Assembly: GCF_001613265.1 (NCBI RefSeq)
Contig: NZ_BDCA01000021.1
Location: 62,001 to 126,000 of the forward strand
Direction of reading: 5' to 3'
DNA length: 64,000 nucleotides
Source of the DNA: Nocardia vermiculata NBRC 100427
Lineage (GTDB): Bacteria > Actinomycetota > Actinomycetes > Mycobacteriales > Mycobacteriaceae
Of the stretch, positions 26,501 to 34,850 are shown in pieces. The translations under genes and the position numbers were made by a program. Each line of letters starts with the position of its first letter. The first letter of the stretch is position 1. The notes under the pieces are model-generated. The model saw only the letters and a program-made list of their open reading frames with translations. It ran no database searches and was not told where the DNA came from.

Positions 26501-27579
26501 CGGCCCGGGACGCACCCGAAGCTTTCGGCGGCGCCGGAAGCAGCGGTGTGATCGGCGCACCCGGCCCGCACACCGGGACGGGCCCGAACGAAGTCCCGCC
26601 GCACCCCGGAGTGGTCGGCCGCCCGGAAAGCAAAGGCCGTCCCGACACCACCGGAACGCAGGAAAGCACGGGCGGATCCGGTGTCCCCGGGAGTCCGCAG
26701 GGTGGCGGCCGTCCCGAAGCGACGGGACCAGGCCGGCCCAGCGCGCCGTCCGACGCATCGCGGCCTCCGGCACCGCCGTCCGATGGTGCGGTAGGAACCT
26801 TCGATGCGTTCGGTAATGCACCCGGAGCTCCCGAGGCCGCAGGGCCCTCGGCGCCTTCCGCCCCCTCGGGGGCCAGGAGCATCGCGAATCCGCAACCGCC
26901 GCAACGGCCGTCGGCTCCACCCACGGTGTCCATGCCGAACGCCGGCACCCCGCCCGAGCAGGAGCGGGTGCGGCCGCCCCAGGTGGTGCGCCCCGGCATG
27001 CCGCCGCGTACGGTTCCCGCACCCGATCCGGCCGACCCGACCCCGCCGACCGCTCCGGTGGGCACCACACCGCGGATGCTGCCACCGCAGCCCTCGAACC
27101 CACCGCAACCACCGAAGCTTCCTCCGCACCCGTCGGTTCGCGCCCAGCTGTACCGCCCGGACGCACCGCCGTATCACCCCGGTGAACCCGCGGCGGGCGA
27201 GCCGGGCCGGCCGCAGGGCCCACAGCCCGATGCCCCACCGCAGGGTGGTGCGATGCGTGCGGAGTCCGCTCCGCCTCCGGCTGCGGAACCACCGCGCCGG
27301 GTTCCGCGGCCTGCGCCGGCAGCCGAACAACCCACGCAGGCAAACGAACCCGTCGTCGACAGCACGGCCGTCACGCCCCCCCAGGGCGTCGAAGACGTGG
27401 CGCAGACCCCAGCGGAGGGGCCCGTCGACAACCGCGACAACATCGAAGAGTGGATGGCGAACCTGCGTTCGTCGCGCCGCCGCCCCGACGGCGACACCGC
27501 GGACGAGGACCCGAAGAACCGCAACAGCGGCCGCACGGTCAGCGTCAACGAACTACTGCGCCGCCAGAACAAGGACTAG
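23545..27579 (+). CDS. mmpL3: MmpL3-type mycolate (trehalose monomycolate) transporter with very long C-terminal tail
   Basis: 1344-residue RND-family inner-membrane transporter that exports trehalose monomycolate for the mycolic acid outer membrane. Residues about 15-740 form the usual two halves, each with a large periplasmic loop and membrane bundle. The proton-relay Asp-Tyr pairs are present as GLGLAIDYGLFIVSR (about 250) and IIYGLSTDYEVFLLSR (about 600). The remaining ~600 residues are a cytoplasmic low-complexity tail rich in Ala, Pro, Gly, Ser and Thr, ending in the short conserved motif SVNELLRRQ. M. tuberculosis MmpL3 is about 944 residues, so the tail here is greatly expanded. The gene is translationally coupled to the NYN gene. 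Confidence 0.93.
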   Translation: MFTRWGELVYKLRYTVLGVAVAALLGLGAYGFGLENHLSSSGWFDPGAESSEAAVIKDQVYGRDHMSDVIALYTAPEGKTIDDPEFGRKITESLNSLPKKYPDQITRINLAYWPTETGDWSASTTGSKDKKHAFATIAIKGDNDTEMVNNFRKVKDVFSIPGVEVQVAGMQPVSGTLNDTIASDQKRMEMLAIPAVGILLFFIFGGVVAAALPLIVGGLTVLGANGIVMGVTHFTEVNSFVGAVVSMIGLGLAIDYGLFIVSRFREELAEGYTTRQAVRRAVQTAGRTVVFSATMIIAASAGMLIFPQGFLKSVAYGTIATVLLAALASLTVLPAMLAILGPRVDALGFKRFRKTKTAEEVENGFWGRTTQWVMKHPLKVAVPLCIVLLLLIIPVKNLQFGGISETYLPPDNPTRVAQETFDEIFPLRQTDPVQLVIITNHTSAINGLLDEASKAPGLEKEFGSPGIPPNNANVWVSETTLTPDADIEDTLGYLRSIPVPDDVELLVGGQPVLMQDSIDSLMDRMPLMIFLVVLVTTLLMFLTFGSLVLPIKAALMSALGLGSTLGILTWIFIDGHGAGLLNFTPQPIMSPVLVLIMAIIYGLSTDYEVFLLSRMVEARSQGASTTEAVRTGTAQTGRIITAAALILLVVVGAFAFSDLVMMQYIAYGMMAALFIDATVLRMLLVPATMKLLGDDCWWAPAWMKRIQQRIGLSEPTLDDERPGNGEVVDLVKTTPVTDPVTMQLPQLPDNGKSARKPRRLRFMRADPEAPTTELRRIDPDAGAPGRAVSPGASGGTTPETGAAAGATGTAASDASAAGTAGAPAAGPTAAGAAAAAGAAGAAAVGAAAVRRANQSPDAEQDPAANTSDAATSSDSDSGEEAKPSKRKVFAFRRPRTVSDAPKADPGSAQPGSTPDNPSDSTPGGGSADPSASSAPPSTSATPSASGAAPQTPGTRSDRVLPPPATRRPEDSGAASGVIGAPGPVDPARDAPEAFGGAGSSGVIGAPGPHTGTGPNEVPPHPGVVGRPESKGRPDTTGTQESTGGSGVPGSPQGGGRPEATGPGRPSAPSDASRPPAPPSDGAVGTFDAFGNAPGAPEAAGPSAPSAPSGARSIANPQPPQRPSAPPTVSMPNAGTPPEQERVRPPQVVRPGMPPRTVPAPDPADPTPPTAPVGTTPRMLPPQPSNPPQPPKLPPHPSVRAQLYRPDAPPYHPGEPAAGEPGRPQGPQPDAPPQGGAMRAESAPPPAAEPPRRVPRPAPAAEQPTQANEPVVDSTAVTPPQGVEDVAQTPAEGPVDNRDNIEEWMANLRSSRRRPDGDTADEDPKNRNSGRTVSVNELLRRQNKD

Positions 27580-27606
27580 AAACCGGAACAAGGACCGGAA
27601 ACGCAT

Positions 27607-27640
27607 TTCGGCCCGTCGGCAGTTTCGCCGGCGGGCCGAA
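27607..27640. terminator. Bidirectional stem-loop terminator between mmpL3 and the DUF1707 gene
   Basis: Arms TTCGGCCCGTCGGC and GCCGGCGGGCCGAA (14 bp, one wobble) enclose a 6-nt loop in the 86-bp gap between two convergent genes, serving both strands. Confidence 0.75.
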
Positions 27641-27665
27641 GTGTTGTCGTTGCAGCAGCACCTGC

Positions 27666-28394
27666 TCAGAAGCCCGACATCAGCTTCTTCCACTGCACCC
27701 CGAACGGATGCTTGGCGGTGATCGAGCCGAAACGGCACCGACCGTGCACCACGAGGTGGAGCGGGCCCATGGGAGCGCCCGCGCGAACCTTGTTGTTGGT
27801 GCTGGATCCGATCAGCTCCACTCCGTTGAGATCGACCGTCGCCTCCGCAGGCAGGATCAGCGTGAGTGAACTACAGAAGTCGTCGACCGTGATCTCCACG
27901 ACCTGAGTCGACATCACGGCCTCGGTGAAATCGAGCGACACACTCGACATCAGGCTGTTGACGTGCAGTGACGGCGGTACCTGCCACACGCCTTTCCGGG
28001 TGATTCCGGAGAACCGGCCGCGCAGGTTGCCGACTTCGCCGGAGCCTTCCATCCGTCCCCAGCCCTGCGCGTACCGAGCGCCCATCTGCTGGGCTCGGTC
28101 GGGCGGGATCGGGCTGTGCTGCTGCTGCCGCGGACCCTCCTGACCAGCGAGTTTGATACCCGGCAGGTCGATCAGCACGGCATTGAGTTCACCGCGGGTC
28201 TTGGCCGCCAGCGCGGTATCCATTCGCTCGCTGAACTCGCCCAGCGACAGCATGCCCAGGCCGACGGCCCGCTGCAGCAGTGCACCGACATGTTCGCGTT
28301 CGGTATCCGACACCCGCAGGTCCCGGTCGCCCACGGCGCCCCCGGGCGCCCGGTCGGATCCCGAACCGGGTGCGGAAACAGTCTCACCACCCAT
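27666..28394 (-). CDS. DUF1707 / LiaF-like cell-wall stress protein
   Basis: 242 residues. The N-terminal DUF1707 motif is DLRVSDTEREHVGALLQRAVGLGMLSLGEFSERMDTA (about 27-65). After a Gln/Pro linker comes a beta-rich domain (about 120-240) with LIGSSTNNKV and HLVVHGRCRFGSITAKHPF, resembling the LiaF/DUF2154 cell-wall-active antibiotic response fold. There is no transmembrane segment. ATG 28394 is preferred over the longer frame. It lies 52 nt downstream of the LuxR-type regulator on the same strand and is a likely member of that operon, suggesting an envelope-stress circuit next to mmpL3. Confidence 0.8.
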   Translation of the reverse strand: MGGETVSAPGSGSDRAPGGAVGDRDLRVSDTEREHVGALLQRAVGLGMLSLGEFSERMDTALAAKTRGELNAVLIDLPGIKLAGQEGPRQQQHSPIPPDRAQQMGARYAQGWGRMEGSGEVGNLRGRFSGITRKGVWQVPPSLHVNSLMSSVSLDFTEAVMSTQVVEITVDDFCSSLTLILPAEATVDLNGVELIGSSTNNKVRAGAPMGPLHLVVHGRCRFGSITAKHPFGVQWKKLMSGF

Positions 28395-28446
28395 GTCATC
28401 GAGGTTACCGACGAGCGGGCCCCCACACATCAGGGCAATCCCTGAT

Positions 28447-29115
28447 CTATTCCAGCCCCTGTTCGATCGCGTAGCGCGTCAGTTCGACACGATTGCCGAG
28501 TTGAAGCTTACGCAACGTGGCCTGGACGTGGTTCTCCACCGTGCGATGGCTGACACCGAGCCGGGTAGCGATTCGTTTGGCGGACAAGCCCTTCGCCACC
28601 AGTCGTAAGACCTCGGTTTCCCGTTCGGTGAGGGTGGGTTTTTCGGTGTCCGGCTCGGCGGGGGCACCCGCGATGCGGCGGAATTCCCCCAGGACCACAC
28701 CGGCCAGTCCAGGAGTGAAGACCGGCTGGCCCGCGGCCGTGGCGCGAACCGCGTCGATCAGTTCCGCTGCCGAGGCGCTCTTGACCAGGTAGCCGGTCGC
28801 CCCCGCCTTGATCGCTTCGAGCACATCGCCGCGTTCATCGGAGGCCGACAGCACCAAGACCCGGCTGTGTGGGGACACGCGCAGTACCTCGGCGGTGGCC
28901 TGCGCACCGTTGCCGTCGGGGAGCTGCATATCCATCAGCACCACCGCCGGGCACACGGCGGCGGCGCGGCGTCCGGCCGCGCCCACGCTGTCCGCGGTGG
29001 CGACGACCTCGAAACCGGCCTCCTGCAGGTCACGGGAGACCCCGTCCCGCCACATCGGGTGATCGTCCACGACCATGACCGAAATCTCGTGCTCGACAGT
29101 ATCTTTCGACGACAT
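28447..29115 (-). CDS. NarL/LuxR-family response regulator
   Basis: 222 residues. Receiver domain residues 10-125: acidic pocket VVDDHPMWRDG, phosphoacceptor Asp in VVLMDMQLPDGNG, LVLSAS and the conserved Lys in GYLVKSAS. C-terminal LuxR helix-turn-helix: LTERETEVLRLVAKGLSAKRIATRLGVSHRTVENHV. ATG 29115 overlaps the stop of the sensor kinase (TGATG), so the two form a standard coupled two-component system. Confidence 0.93.
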   Translation of the reverse strand: MSSKDTVEHEISVMVVDDHPMWRDGVSRDLQEAGFEVVATADSVGAAGRRAAAVCPAVVLMDMQLPDGNGAQATAEVLRVSPHSRVLVLSASDERGDVLEAIKAGATGYLVKSASAAELIDAVRATAAGQPVFTPGLAGVVLGEFRRIAGAPAEPDTEKPTLTERETEVLRLVAKGLSAKRIATRLGVSHRTVENHVQATLRKLQLGNRVELTRYAIEQGLE

Positions 29116-30287
29116 CACCGTTTCCCCTCGTTCGGAACCCGGAATTCCCATTCGGTACCGTCGGTGGCATCCAGTAGTTCTGCGGTACCGCCGAGTGCCT
29201 CGATCCGCCCCACGATCGACTGGGTCACCCCCATCCGCCCCTCCGCGGCCGCCCGCGCCAAGCGGTCGGGCGCGATACCCGGGCCGTCGTCGCGCACACT
29301 CACCACCACCATGTCCCCCAGATCTTCCAGCAGCACATACGTTTCGGCGCCGGTTCCGGCATGACGCGCGGTATTCGACAGCGCCGCGGCGACCGCAGCC
29401 GCGATCTCACTGCCCGTCCAGCCTCCCACGCGCACCGGCTCCCCGGGCGCGGAAACGGAAACCGACGGCGCGGTGAATGCGTTGAGCAGCGAGCGGAGAT
29501 CCACACTGGACCCGAGCGAGGCGGCGACAGCACTGCTGCCCTGCTCGGAGATCAGCATTCGCAGCGCGACCTCCTGCTCACCGGCGCGGCGCGCCAGATC
29601 CGCAGTGGGCCCGCCTATCTCGCTTCCACGCCGGGTGATATAGCTGAGTACTTGCAGGACGCCGTCGTGCACCTCACGTGCCAGCCGTTCCCGTTCGGCC
29701 GCCGCAGCGGTCAATCGCAATGCCTGTTCCAGCTTGGTCTGTGCGCGGCGAGCCGTTCCGGCGGCCAGGCCGATCGCCAGGCCCACCGAAACGAGCACCG
29801 GCGCAGTCGCATCCGACCACAGATCCAGTTCCCACTGCTCCCGCACGACGATGCTCACGATCGAGACGAGCACACCCGATGCCACCCCGCCGAGCGCACC
29901 CCATTCGATCGCCGCGGACATCACCGCGTTCGCCACCCACAGCGTGGTCGGCAACGTCTGGTGCCCGTGATACCAGGAGTAGTCGGCGACCAGCCGGGTC
30001 GCGGCCATCAACGCGACGGCCACCACCAGGTCACCGAGTACTACCGCTCGGCGCCCCCGCCCGGTGAGCGACCATCGCGACAACCACACCGCCGACACCA
30101 CCGACCAGACCGCCAGCACCGCGATCAACGCCCAGCTCAATGCCTGCTGCCGGTAGGACGACACCGACACGAACTGCTGACCGACCGCATACAGCATGGT
30201 GACCAGGCGAAATACCTGTGCAGCCCGCCACAATGGTGCGGTCGCGGCAGCACCGGATTCGGCAGCACTCGCCGCGACCGCCGCCAT
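29115..30287 (-). CDS. Membrane sensor histidine kinase (NarL/MacS class)
   Basis: 390 residues. Five to six membrane segments fill residues about 25-185. A short coiled linker leads to the dimerisation/phosphoacceptor helix with EVHDGVLQVLSYI (His about residue 218), and the HATPase domain ends with ALSNTARHAGTGAE and VRDDGPGIAPDRL. This is the HPK7 type that pairs with LuxR-like regulators. It begins 1 nt after the stop of the AI-2E-family gene and overlaps the response-regulator gene. The signal is unknown; the neighbours point to envelope state. Confidence 0.9.
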   Translation of the reverse strand: MAAVAASAAESGAAATAPLWRAAQVFRLVTMLYAVGQQFVSVSSYRQQALSWALIAVLAVWSVVSAVWLSRWSLTGRGRRAVVLGDLVVAVALMAATRLVADYSWYHGHQTLPTTLWVANAVMSAAIEWGALGGVASGVLVSIVSIVVREQWELDLWSDATAPVLVSVGLAIGLAAGTARRAQTKLEQALRLTAAAAERERLAREVHDGVLQVLSYITRRGSEIGGPTADLARRAGEQEVALRMLISEQGSSAVAASLGSSVDLRSLLNAFTAPSVSVSAPGEPVRVGGWTGSEIAAAVAAALSNTARHAGTGAETYVLLEDLGDMVVVSVRDDGPGIAPDRLARAAAEGRMGVTQSIVGRIEALGGTAELLDATDGTEWEFRVPNEGKR

Positions 30288-30288
30288 C

Positions 30289-31545
30289 TCAGCTCCCGGT
30301 CACGGGCCCCGGCGCGGGATCGGGGCGGTCCGGCTCGGCATGATAAAACGGTTCTCCCGGTTCCCCGGTGTTGAGATCCTGATACAGCTCTTCGGTGCTG
30401 TCGGACAGCAGCGAACGGATCGCGGTATTCATCACCGCGACGAACGGCACCGCCAGCAGACCGCCGGCGATACCGGCCAGCACCACGCCCGCCGTGATCG
30501 CCAGCACCACCGCCAGCGGATGGATCCGCACCGCACGTCCCAGCAGCAGTGGTTGCAGCACATGGCTTTCCAGCTGCATCACCGCCACCGTGACACCGAG
30601 CACGATCAAGGCGGTGACGAATCCCTTGGTCATCAGGGCGAGGAAGACGGCGACGAAACCCGCCAGCAGCGAACCGATGATCGGGATGAATGCGCCGAGG
30701 AATACCAGCGAAGCCAGCGGAAGCGCGAGCGGCACACTGAGAATCGCGAGCCCGGCGCCGATGCCGATGGCGTCCACGGCGGCCACCACCACGGTGGCGC
30801 GCACGAAACCGACCAGGCTGCCGAAACCCAGATGCCCTGCGGTGCGCACCCGTTCCCGCTGTGGTGTCGGTACGATCCGGGTCACGAATTCCCAGATCTG
30901 CTCACCGCCGTAGAGGAAGAAGATCAGGATGAACATCGTGAGGAAGGCACCGGTCACGAATTCGCCGATCGCGGCGGCGGTGGTGAGCGCGCCGTTGGTC
31001 AGTGAATCCTGATTGGCTTCGATCGTTTTGATGATCGTATTGCCGCCGTTACGGATCTGTTCATCGCTCAAATGCAGGGGACCATTGATCAGCCAGTCCT
31101 GCACGGTGTGAATACTGGTCTTGAATTCGTCGGTCAGCTGCGGCACACCCGAGACGAACTGCTCGACGACGAAGGTGAGGACTCCCGCCAGCAACCCGAT
31201 CGAACCGACCAGCGCGACCAGCACCCCGAGTCCGCGTGGGATTCCCAACCGCTGCAGCAGATCCACCAGCGGCGACAGCAGCGCGGCGCCGAGCAGCGCG
31301 ATCGCCACCGGTATGACGACCGTGGTCAGCTTGTGCGCCAGATACGCCACCGCCAGTACTGCGACCAGAATGATCAACAGCCGCCAGCACCACTCGGCTC
31401 CCTGACGCACCAGTGGATGGACGGAATCGGCAGCGGTGCGTTCCCTGGCCCGAGACGCCACCGCCCGGCTGCCCGATGCCTGCGACCCGGCGCCGCCCGA
31501 GGCGGTACCGGGCGGATTTCCGGAACTACTGCTGTCCCCACTCAC
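30289..31545 (-). CDS. AI-2E-family (UPF0118) membrane transporter, Rv0205-like
   Basis: 418 residues with about eight membrane segments and the family signature region near GFVRATVVVAAVDAIGIGAGLAI and PIIGSLLAGFVAVFLAL, then ESHVLQPLLLGRAVRIHPLAVVLAI. The first ~45 and last ~25 residues are hydrophilic tails. It is the first gene of an operon with the sensor kinase and regulator. The position beside mmpL3 matches Rv0205 in M. tuberculosis. Despite the family name the substrate is unknown; the two-component neighbours suggest an envelope or transport-sensing role. Confidence 0.85.
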   Translation of the reverse strand: MSGDSSSSGNPPGTASGGAGSQASGSRAVASRARERTAADSVHPLVRQGAEWCWRLLIILVAVLAVAYLAHKLTTVVIPVAIALLGAALLSPLVDLLQRLGIPRGLGVLVALVGSIGLLAGVLTFVVEQFVSGVPQLTDEFKTSIHTVQDWLINGPLHLSDEQIRNGGNTIIKTIEANQDSLTNGALTTAAAIGEFVTGAFLTMFILIFFLYGGEQIWEFVTRIVPTPQRERVRTAGHLGFGSLVGFVRATVVVAAVDAIGIGAGLAILSVPLALPLASLVFLGAFIPIIGSLLAGFVAVFLALMTKGFVTALIVLGVTVAVMQLESHVLQPLLLGRAVRIHPLAVVLAITAGVVLAGIAGGLLAVPFVAVMNTAIRSLLSDSTEELYQDLNTGEPGEPFYHAEPDRPDPAPGPVTGS

Positions 31546-31647
31546 GCCGCGAGCCTATCGGCCGCCGGTCCCGCGAGCACGTGTTCACGTGCCCACTCCC
31601 CGAGAGCGTCGCGATCCACAGGACCCGCAACCGCTAGATTGGTGGAC

Positions 31648-33177
31648 GTGTCAGCGCCTTTGGAAGCGGTCAAACAGACCATGCGAACGCGCTGGCCGCT
31701 GTATTTGGCATCGATGCTGGCGGCCAATGCCTTCGGTGCGATTCTGGTGTGGGCGTTCATTCAGTACGGGCTGCCCGCCCCGGAGGGCACTCCGAGTGGG
31801 ATTCGTCGCACCGGCCTGCTGCTGCCCGCGCTGGTCTTCGTGATCGGCGGATTGTTGAGTGTGACGGCCTCGGCGCTGATGCTGCGTCCGGTGATGCGCT
31901 GGCAGGTGCGTGGCGGCCCGCCCAGCAGGCAGGAACAGATGGCGGCGCTGCATGCGCCGTTGCGGCAGTGTTTCGTCCATCTGGCGCTGTGGCTGGTGGG
32001 CGGTGCGGTACTGGCGGCGCGGATCATCGTGGAGACCCCGGAGCTGGCCGGCGCGGTGATCATCACCGAATGTATGGCCGCGACCATCGTGTTCGGTTTC
32101 ACCTACATGCTGGGTGAGCGAATCCTGCGCCCGGTCGCCGCGCACGCACTGACCACCGGAACCTTCGATCACACCCTCACCGCCGGTGTCGGCACCCGAA
32201 TGGCGATGACCTGGGGTATGGGCACCTTCGCGCCGACCATCGCGATCGTGCTGCTGTGCGTCACCCAGATCACCTCCCAGGTGCATTTCTCGGCGCAGTC
32301 GCTGGCCGTGGCGATTCTGCTGCTCTGCGGTGTGGTGATCATGCAGGCGCTGGCGCTGTCGATGCTGACCGGCTCGAGTATCTCCGATCCGGTGCGTCAG
32401 CTCTCCCGGGCGATCGACCGGGTGCAGAGCGGCGCGCACGACGTCCAGGTGGAAGTGTTCGACGGCAGTGAGATCGGTCTGCTGCAGGTCGGATTCAACC
32501 GGATGATGGAGGAGGCGGCACAACGCCGCGAGCTGCAGGAACTGTTCGGTCAGCACGTCGGCGAGGAAGTCGCGCGTCGCGCCCTGGAGTACGGCACCGA
32601 ACTGGGCGGTGAGACCCGGTTCGTGGCGGTGCTGTTCGTCGACATGGTCGGCTCCACCGCCACCGCCGCCGAGCGCCCGCCGACCGAGGTCGTCAGCCTG
32701 CTCAACGAATTCTTCCGGGTCGTGGTGGATGTGGTGGACCGGCACAACGGCCTGATCAACAAGTTCGTCGGCGATGCGGCGCTGGCTATTTTCGGCGCGC
32801 CGTTGGACCGGCCCGATGCCCCGACCGCGGCGCTGGCGGCCGCCCGGGATCTGCGCGAGGCATTGCGTGAGGTGCCGGGCCTCGATATCGGCATCGGGGT
32901 GTCGGCCGGCCTCGCGGTCGCCGGCAATATCGGCGCCGCCAACCGTTTCGAATACACCGTGATCGGCGATCCGGTGAACGAGGCCTCGCGGCTGACGGAA
33001 CTGTCCAAGGAACATGCCGGCCGGGTCCTCGCGTCGGGCAGTGCCCTGTATTTCGCCGACGAGGACGAACAGAGCGAATGGATCACCGGTGACGAGGTGC
33101 AATTGCGCGGCCGCCGCCGCAAGACCAGATTGGCGTGGCCGAAGACCGCACCTTCGGGGCCGGTCACATTAGGCTGA
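31648..33177 (+). CDS. Membrane adenylate cyclase, class III, with HAMP domain
   Basis: 509 residues. Six membrane helices in residues about 12-235 are followed by a HAMP linker (SISDPVRQLSRAIDRVQSGAHDVQVEVFDGSEIGLLQ) and a class III cyclase domain from about 305. Catalytic features are the metal-binding Asp in FVAVLFVDMVGSTA, the second Asp in NKFVGDAALAIFG, and the transition-state region GDPVNEASRLT; KFVGD fits an ATP-specific Lys. This is the layout of M. tuberculosis Rv1318c-Rv1320c. GTG 31648 (or 31642) is chosen; ATG 31681 is another option. Its product cAMP would feed CRP-type control. Confidence 0.92.
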   Translation: MSAPLEAVKQTMRTRWPLYLASMLAANAFGAILVWAFIQYGLPAPEGTPSGIRRTGLLLPALVFVIGGLLSVTASALMLRPVMRWQVRGGPPSRQEQMAALHAPLRQCFVHLALWLVGGAVLAARIIVETPELAGAVIITECMAATIVFGFTYMLGERILRPVAAHALTTGTFDHTLTAGVGTRMAMTWGMGTFAPTIAIVLLCVTQITSQVHFSAQSLAVAILLLCGVVIMQALALSMLTGSSISDPVRQLSRAIDRVQSGAHDVQVEVFDGSEIGLLQVGFNRMMEEAAQRRELQELFGQHVGEEVARRALEYGTELGGETRFVAVLFVDMVGSTATAAERPPTEVVSLLNEFFRVVVDVVDRHNGLINKFVGDAALAIFGAPLDRPDAPTAALAAARDLREALREVPGLDIGIGVSAGLAVAGNIGAANRFEYTVIGDPVNEASRLTELSKEHAGRVLASGSALYFADEDEQSEWITGDEVQLRGRRRKTRLAWPKTAPSGPVTLG

Positions 33178-33182
33178 ACAAC

Positions 33183-34337
33183 GTGACGGCCCATGCTGAC
33201 CCCGCCGGCGACCCGGCGCGGCCCGCGTCGCGCAGATTCCGCTGGTTGAAATGGATTCTCGGTATCGCCCTTTCGGCATTGCTGATCGCCGAGGGTATCT
33301 ACCTGTGGCCGCGACTGCACGATTCCTGGAGCGATCTCACCGAAATCCACTGGGGTTGGGTCGCACTGTGCATCGGAATGCAGGCGCTGTCGATGAGCGG
33401 ATTCGGCCGGATCCAGAAACAGCTGCTGCATGCGGGCGGTGTGGACGTCTCCCAGCGCGCCTCCGTATCGGTCGTCTACGGCTCGACCGCGATGGCAGTG
33501 ACGCTGCCGGCCGGACAGGTGTTCTCCACCGCCTTCACCTACCGGCAGACCCGCCGCTGGGGCGCGAGCCCGGTGGTCGCGTCCTGGCAGTTGATGATCT
33601 CGGGCGTGGTGGCCACGGCGGGCATGCTGCTGCTCGGTGTGGGTGGCGCGCTGTTGGTGGGCAATCGGGTGGGCCCGTGGAAGCTGGCACTGACACTGGT
33701 CGCGGTGGTGGCACTGGTGGGGGCCGGCAGATACATCTCCGGCAATCCCGGCGCACTGAAAGCACTGATCAAGCGCGCGGTACGACTGTTCAACCGGATA
33801 CGTCGCCACCCGGAGGACGCCGGGATGGCGCGGGTGGACGAGGCACTGAGCCAGCTGGAATCGGTGGATCTGGGCCGCCGCGATACGGCGTGGGTGGTGT
33901 TCTGGGCGATCGTGCACCGGCTCGGCGACGTCGCCTGCCTGGGCGCCGCCTGCTACGCGGTCGGTGCGGATCCGCGGTGGGCCGGGCTGCTCATCGCCTT
34001 CAGTGTCGGCAAGGCCGTCGGCACCATTCCGTTCGCACCCGGCGGCATCGTCTACGTGGACGCGACTCTCATCTACAGCCTCACGGTGGCCGCTTCCCTC
34101 CCGGCCGCACAGGCGGTGGCCGCCGCGTTCGTGTATCGCATGGTGAGTTTCATCCTGGTCGCGATCGTCGGCTGGATCGTCTTCGCGTTCCGCTTCCGCA
34201 ATACGCACGCCGGTGACGCCCAGTTCGAGCAGGAGTTCGAGCAGCGTTCGGCCTTGCTGGGCGAGCCGCGCGGTGCGGAGGGTCGCGCGGCACCCGACGA
34301 CAAGACCGGCCGGGCCGACCCGGAAGCCGACGCCTAG
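33183..34337 (+). CDS. Flippase-like membrane protein (lysylphosphatidylglycerol synthase TM / YbhN family)
   Basis: 384 residues with about eight membrane segments. The family pattern is visible in VVYGSTAMAVTLPAGQVFSTAFTYRQTRRWGAS (about 90-125) and FSVGKAVGTIPFAPGGIVYVDATLIY (about 280-305). The C-terminus is hydrophilic and charged. GTG 33183 follows the cyclase stop by 5 nt. Members of the family translocate or help modify lipids; the position relative to mmpL3 and the AI-2E gene fits Rv0204c, but this equivalence is inferred from context. Confidence 0.75.
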   Translation: MTAHADPAGDPARPASRRFRWLKWILGIALSALLIAEGIYLWPRLHDSWSDLTEIHWGWVALCIGMQALSMSGFGRIQKQLLHAGGVDVSQRASVSVVYGSTAMAVTLPAGQVFSTAFTYRQTRRWGASPVVASWQLMISGVVATAGMLLLGVGGALLVGNRVGPWKLALTLVAVVALVGAGRYISGNPGALKALIKRAVRLFNRIRRHPEDAGMARVDEALSQLESVDLGRRDTAWVVFWAIVHRLGDVACLGAACYAVGADPRWAGLLIAFSVGKAVGTIPFAPGGIVYVDATLIYSLTVAASLPAAQAVAAAFVYRMVSFILVAIVGWIVFAFRFRNTHAGDAQFEQEFEQRSALLGEPRGAEGRAAPDDKTGRADPEADA

Positions 34338-34414
34338 CGGCGATCGGCGAACAGTGTCGCGCGGCACCCGTCCCGGCGACCGGAGCGCGGTCCGCCATCA
34401 CTACCCTGGCGCTC

Positions 34415-34825
34415 GTGAAGAAATGGCTGCCGCTGCTGATCGACGTCGTGCTGGTGATCGTGTTCTGCGCGATCGGCCGGCGCAGCCACGACGAGGCCGT
34501 GGCGGCGGGTCTGCTGCGGACGGTGTGGCCGTTCGCGGTGGGATTGTTGATCGGCTGGGTGATTGCTCCGGCCGTCGCGGGCCGCGGACGGTGGGCCACC
34601 GCGGTGGCCCGGTTCGACGGAAGCGCGCTGTGGCCGACCGGCCCGATCGTCTGGTTGTCGACCTTGATCGGCGGCATGCTGCTGCGGGTGGTCAGCGGGC
34701 AAGGCACCGCGGGCAGCTTCGTCATCGTCGCGGCGACGGTGCTCGCAGTATTCCTGCTCGGCTGGCGCGCAGTGTGGATGCTGATCGGCCGACGCATTCA
34801 GGTCAGCGACGTATCTGCGAATTGA
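34415..34825 (+). CDS. DUF3054 four-helix membrane protein
   Basis: 136 residues with four predicted membrane helices and the DUF3054 landmarks DVVLVIVFCAIGRRSHDEA at the N-terminus, WPFAVGLLIGWVI, and RWATAVARFDG...WPTGPIVWLST. GTG start at 34415. Convergent with the penicillin-binding-like gene downstream. Function unknown. Confidence 0.85.
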   Translation: MKKWLPLLIDVVLVIVFCAIGRRSHDEAVAAGLLRTVWPFAVGLLIGWVIAPAVAGRGRWATAVARFDGSALWPTGPIVWLSTLIGGMLLRVVSGQGTAGSFVIVAATVLAVFLLGWRAVWMLIGRRIQVSDVSAN

Positions 34826-34850
34826 TCCGTTTCCGCGGCGAATTCCGGCG

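Noticed and set aside
25542..27343. Large minus-strand open frames over the mmpL3 tail
   Set aside because: GC-rich repetitive coding DNA opens all frames; the plus strand carries the transporter and its conserved C-terminal motif.
31072..31647. Upstream part of the cyclase open frame
   Set aside because: It is antisense to the AI-2E-type transporter gene; membrane topology and family length support a start at 31648.
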